Source: UBA4285 sp050944355
GTDB taxonomy: Bacteria > Bacillota > Clostridia > Lachnospirales > Lachnospiraceae
Assembly: GCA_050944355.1 (NCBI GenBank)
Contig: JBMNQX010000012.1
Span: 1-46,010, forward strand
Direction of reading: 5' to 3'
Length of the DNA stretch: 46,010 nucleotides
The position numbers and the translations under genes are program-made. Under the pieces are notes generated by a model. That model saw only the letters and a program-made list of their open reading frames with translations. It did no database searches and had not been told where the DNA came from. Shown here one piece after another: positions 43,788-46,010 of the stretch. Position 1 is the stretch's first letter, and each line of letters begins with the position of its first letter.

Positions 43788-44455
43788 AAATTCAGGCAGT
43801 ACTCTTTGACATGGACGGTCTGATGGTCGATACCGAGCGCCAGTCCGACGAGGGCTGGGTGTGGGCGTGCCGTCAGCAGGGGACCGAAATGCCCTCATGG
43901 CTGATGGACAATTTCAAAGGCGCGCCGCGAAGCTCCTGCATCCGCATGTTCGACGACTATTTCAAAGGACGTCTTGATTACGGCCATACGCGGGAACTCA
44001 AGAACGAATACGTGGCGAAACTGCAGAGCCGGGAGGGAATACCCGCAAAACCGGGACTCTTCACACTCCTGCGCTATCTGCGGGACCGGCAGATCCCGGC
44101 CATAGTCGCCACGTCGACAGAACACGCCACGGCGGAAGCGATCCTTCGCCAGATCGGCGCCTGGGAATACCTCTCCGGCGTCGTCTTCGGCGATCAGGTG
44201 GCAAATGGCAAGCCGGCGCCGGACATTTTTCTGCTGGCGGCAAAGAAGGCGGGTGCGGATCCGAAGGCGTCCATCGTTCTGGAAGACAGCATTAACGGCA
44301 TCCGGGCCGGCGCGGCGGCAGGCTGCGCCGTGATCCACGTGCCGGATACCATACAGATCAGCCCGGAAATCCGGGCGCTGACCAGGGCCGTGGTGCCGAC
44401 GCTCGCGGAAGTGCCGGGCCTGATCGAAGAATGGGAGAAGGGAAAGGAGTCCTGA
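43784..44455 (+). CDS. HAD-superfamily hydrolase, beta-phosphoglucomutase-like
   Basis: A 223-residue haloacid-dehalogenase phosphohydrolase or phosphomutase. Motif I is FDMDGLMVDTE with nucleophile Asp9 and acid/base Asp11. Motif II is the Thr/Ser in ATSTEH, motif III is Lys in NGKPAPDIF, and motif IV is EDSINGIRAG. A four-helix cap follows motif I, as in beta-phosphoglucomutase-like proteins. The substrate cannot be told from the sequence; such proteins often dephosphorylate sugar phosphates or damaged metabolites. It overlaps uvrA by four bases and shares one base with guaA. Confidence 0.92.
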
Positions 44456-46010
44456 TGGAAGGTAAAGAACTGATACTGGTCATGGATTTCGGCGGCCAGT
44501 ACAATCAGCTGATCGCCCGCCGCGTGCGGGATCAGCACGTCTACGCGGAAGTGATTCCGTCAACAACACCGCTCGACAAAGTTCTCGCGCGCAAGCCGAA
44601 GGGCATCATCTTCACGGGCGGGCCGAACAGTGTGTACAAAGAGGATTCGCTGACCTATGATCCGGCGATTCTATCGTCCGGCATCCCGATTCTGGGGATC
44701 TGCTACGGGTCCCAGCTGATGGCCCATCTCCTCGGCGGCACCGTAAAAACCGCGCCGGTCAGCGAATACGGCCACACAGATCTGACGCTCGACGCTCATG
44801 TCTCTTCCTCAAAGCTGTTCAAAGGAGTCGCGAAGACAAGCACGGTCTGGATGAGCCATACCGACAGGATCGAATCGGTGCCGGAAGGCTTCGCGGTGAC
44901 AGCTTCCACGGCAAACTGTCCGATTGCGGCCTTCGAGAACGAAGAGAGAAAACTCTACGCCGTTCAGTTCCATCCGGAAGTCATGCACACCGTCGAAGGG
45001 CCGAAGATCTTCCACAATTTTCTGTTTGGCATCTGCGGATGCGCCGGCGACTGGAGAATGGATACATTTGTCGAGGATACCGTGCGCGCGATCCGCGAGA
45101 AGGTCGGAAACGGCCGTGCCCTCTGCGCGCTGTCCGGCGGCGTCGATTCGTCGGTGGCGGCGGTTCTGATGAGCAAGGCGATCGGAAAACAGCTCACCTG
45201 CGTTTTCGTCGACCACGGTCTTCTGCGCAAGAACGAAGGCGACGAAGTCGAGGCGGTCTTCGGGCCGGACGGACCGTATGATGTGAATTTTGTCCGCGTC
45301 AATGCGGGCGGGGAATTCTTCTCAAAGCTGGCCGGCGTGACCGAGCCGGAGAAGAAGCGCAAGATCATCGGCGAGGAGTTCATCCGCGTGTTCGAGCGGG
45401 AAGCGAAGAAAATCGGTGCGGTGGACTATCTCGTTCAGGGCACCATCTATCCGGATGTCATTGAGTCCGGCCTCGGCAAGTCCGCGACGATCAAGTCGCA
45501 CCACAACGTCGGCGGTCTCCCGGATCACGTCGATTTCAAGGAAATCATCGAGCCGCTCCGCATGCTGTTCAAGGACGAAGTGCGGCAGGTCGGCCGGGAA
45601 CTCGGAATTCCTGAGAAATTTGTCATGAGGCAGCCGTTCCCGGGCCCGGGCCTCGGAATCCGGATCATCGGCGAGGTGACGCCGGAGAAGGTGAAGATCG
45701 TCCAGGAGGCGGACGCGATCTATCGGGAGGAGCTGGACAAGGCGGGCATCCCGCAGTCGGCGCATCTCGGACAGTATTTCGCGGCGCTGACCAACATGCG
45801 CAGTGTCGGCGTCATGGGCGATTTCCGGACGTACGACTACGCGATCGCGCTCCGCGCCGTGTGCACGGCTGATTTCATGACGGCGGACTGCGCGCAGATC
45901 CCGTGGGACGTTCTCACGAAGACGGCCAACCGCATCGTCAATGAAGTCCGCGGCGTCAACCGCGTGCTTTACGACTGCACGTCGAAGCCCCCGGCGACGA
46001 TAGAGTTTGA
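44455..46010 (+). CDS. guaA: GMP synthase (glutamine-hydrolysing), 3' end cut by window
   Basis: At least 518 residues of GMP synthase, which aminates XMP to GMP using glutamine and ATP. The glutaminase domain has catalytic Cys83 in GICYGSQLM and His in YAVQFHPEV. The ATP-pyrophosphatase P-loop is ALSGGVDSSVAA. PFPGPGLGIRIIGE lies at the dimerisation domain, and the reading ends with PPATIEF, the usual family terminus, so only about one codon and the stop are missing. The window ends two bases into the next codon. The ATG at 44455 overlaps the HAD stop by one base and follows GAAAGGAG. Confidence 0.96.
   Translation, partial: MEGKELILVMDFGGQYNQLIARRVRDQHVYAEVIPSTTPLDKVLARKPKGIIFTGGPNSVYKEDSLTYDPAILSSGIPILGICYGSQLMAHLLGGTVKTAPVSEYGHTDLTLDAHVSSSKLFKGVAKTSTVWMSHTDRIESVPEGFAVTASTANCPIAAFENEERKLYAVQFHPEVMHTVEGPKIFHNFLFGICGCAGDWRMDTFVEDTVRAIREKVGNGRALCALSGGVDSSVAAVLMSKAIGKQLTCVFVDHGLLRKNEGDEVEAVFGPDGPYDVNFVRVNAGGEFFSKLAGVTEPEKKRKIIGEEFIRVFEREAKKIGAVDYLVQGTIYPDVIESGLGKSATIKSHHNVGGLPDHVDFKEIIEPLRMLFKDEVRQVGRELGIPEKFVMRQPFPGPGLGIRIIGEVTPEKVKIVQEADAIYREELDKAGIPQSAHLGQYFAALTNMRSVGVMGDFRTYDYAIALRAVCTADFMTADCAQIPWDVLTKTANRIVNEVRGVNRVLYDCTSKPPATIEF

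Overview
The window looks like a chromosomal segment of a moderately GC-rich member of the Clostridia (Bacillota), most likely Lachnospirales-like. The reasons are an rrn-tRNA cluster followed by the Bacillota-specific order decarboxylase - NMP kinase - holB - ricT - trmN6 - rsmI, a rubredoxin-rubrerythrin fusion with a PerR-type regulator, a PPi-type phosphofructokinase, an archaeal-type ProRS, and strong AGGAGG-type ribosome sites. The genus assignment is inference. No insertion sequence, prophage, integrase or CRISPR array was seen, and no gene-free stretch exceeds 300 bases (the longest are 13169-13395, 7470-7650, 38736-38905 and 14708-14871).

Layout. 1-89: 3' end of a 23S rRNA gene. 189-751: six tRNA genes (Asp, Val, Thr, Tyr, initiator Met, Phe), none with an encoded CCA, closed by a terminator. 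811-6788: the housekeeping run from a lysine/ornithine/arginine decarboxylase to rsmI, ended by a bidirectional terminator. 6861-9152 (minus): murG-perR and a rubrerythrin gene, with Fur/PerR-like boxes at both promoters. 9287-11819: MTA/SAH nucleosidase, a small unknown protein and a Na+/proline symporter. 11933-13168 (minus): PPi-type phosphofructokinase. 13396-14707: Nudix hydrolase and flavin reductase-like protein. 14872-18432: murA with a sensor kinase/response regulator pair. 18535-37644: one closely packed co-directional run starting with proS and cca and continuing into a surface-glycan locus. 37710-38735 (minus): a PfkB-type sugar kinase. 38906-46010: uvrB, uvrA, a HAD phosphatase and guaA, which is cut a codon or so before its end by the window edge.

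The glycan locus is the most interesting part. A DegT aminotransferase, a WbpM/PglF-type 4,6-dehydratase and a monotopic phosphoglycosyl transferase would make a 4-amino sugar and load it on undecaprenyl phosphate. Four glycosyltransferases would extend it, and a Wzm/Wzt ABC transporter with a carbohydrate-binding-like C-terminus would export it. Immediately downstream lie two different MurE-like amide ligases that bracket an SGNH-like protein and an MBOAT acyltransferase. Both ligases depart from the canonical MurE amino-acid recognition motifs. One reading, which is inference, is a surface polymer that is both O-acylated and decorated with amino acids or a peptide. No O-antigen polymerase, flippase or LytR-CpsA-Psr ligase is present in the window.
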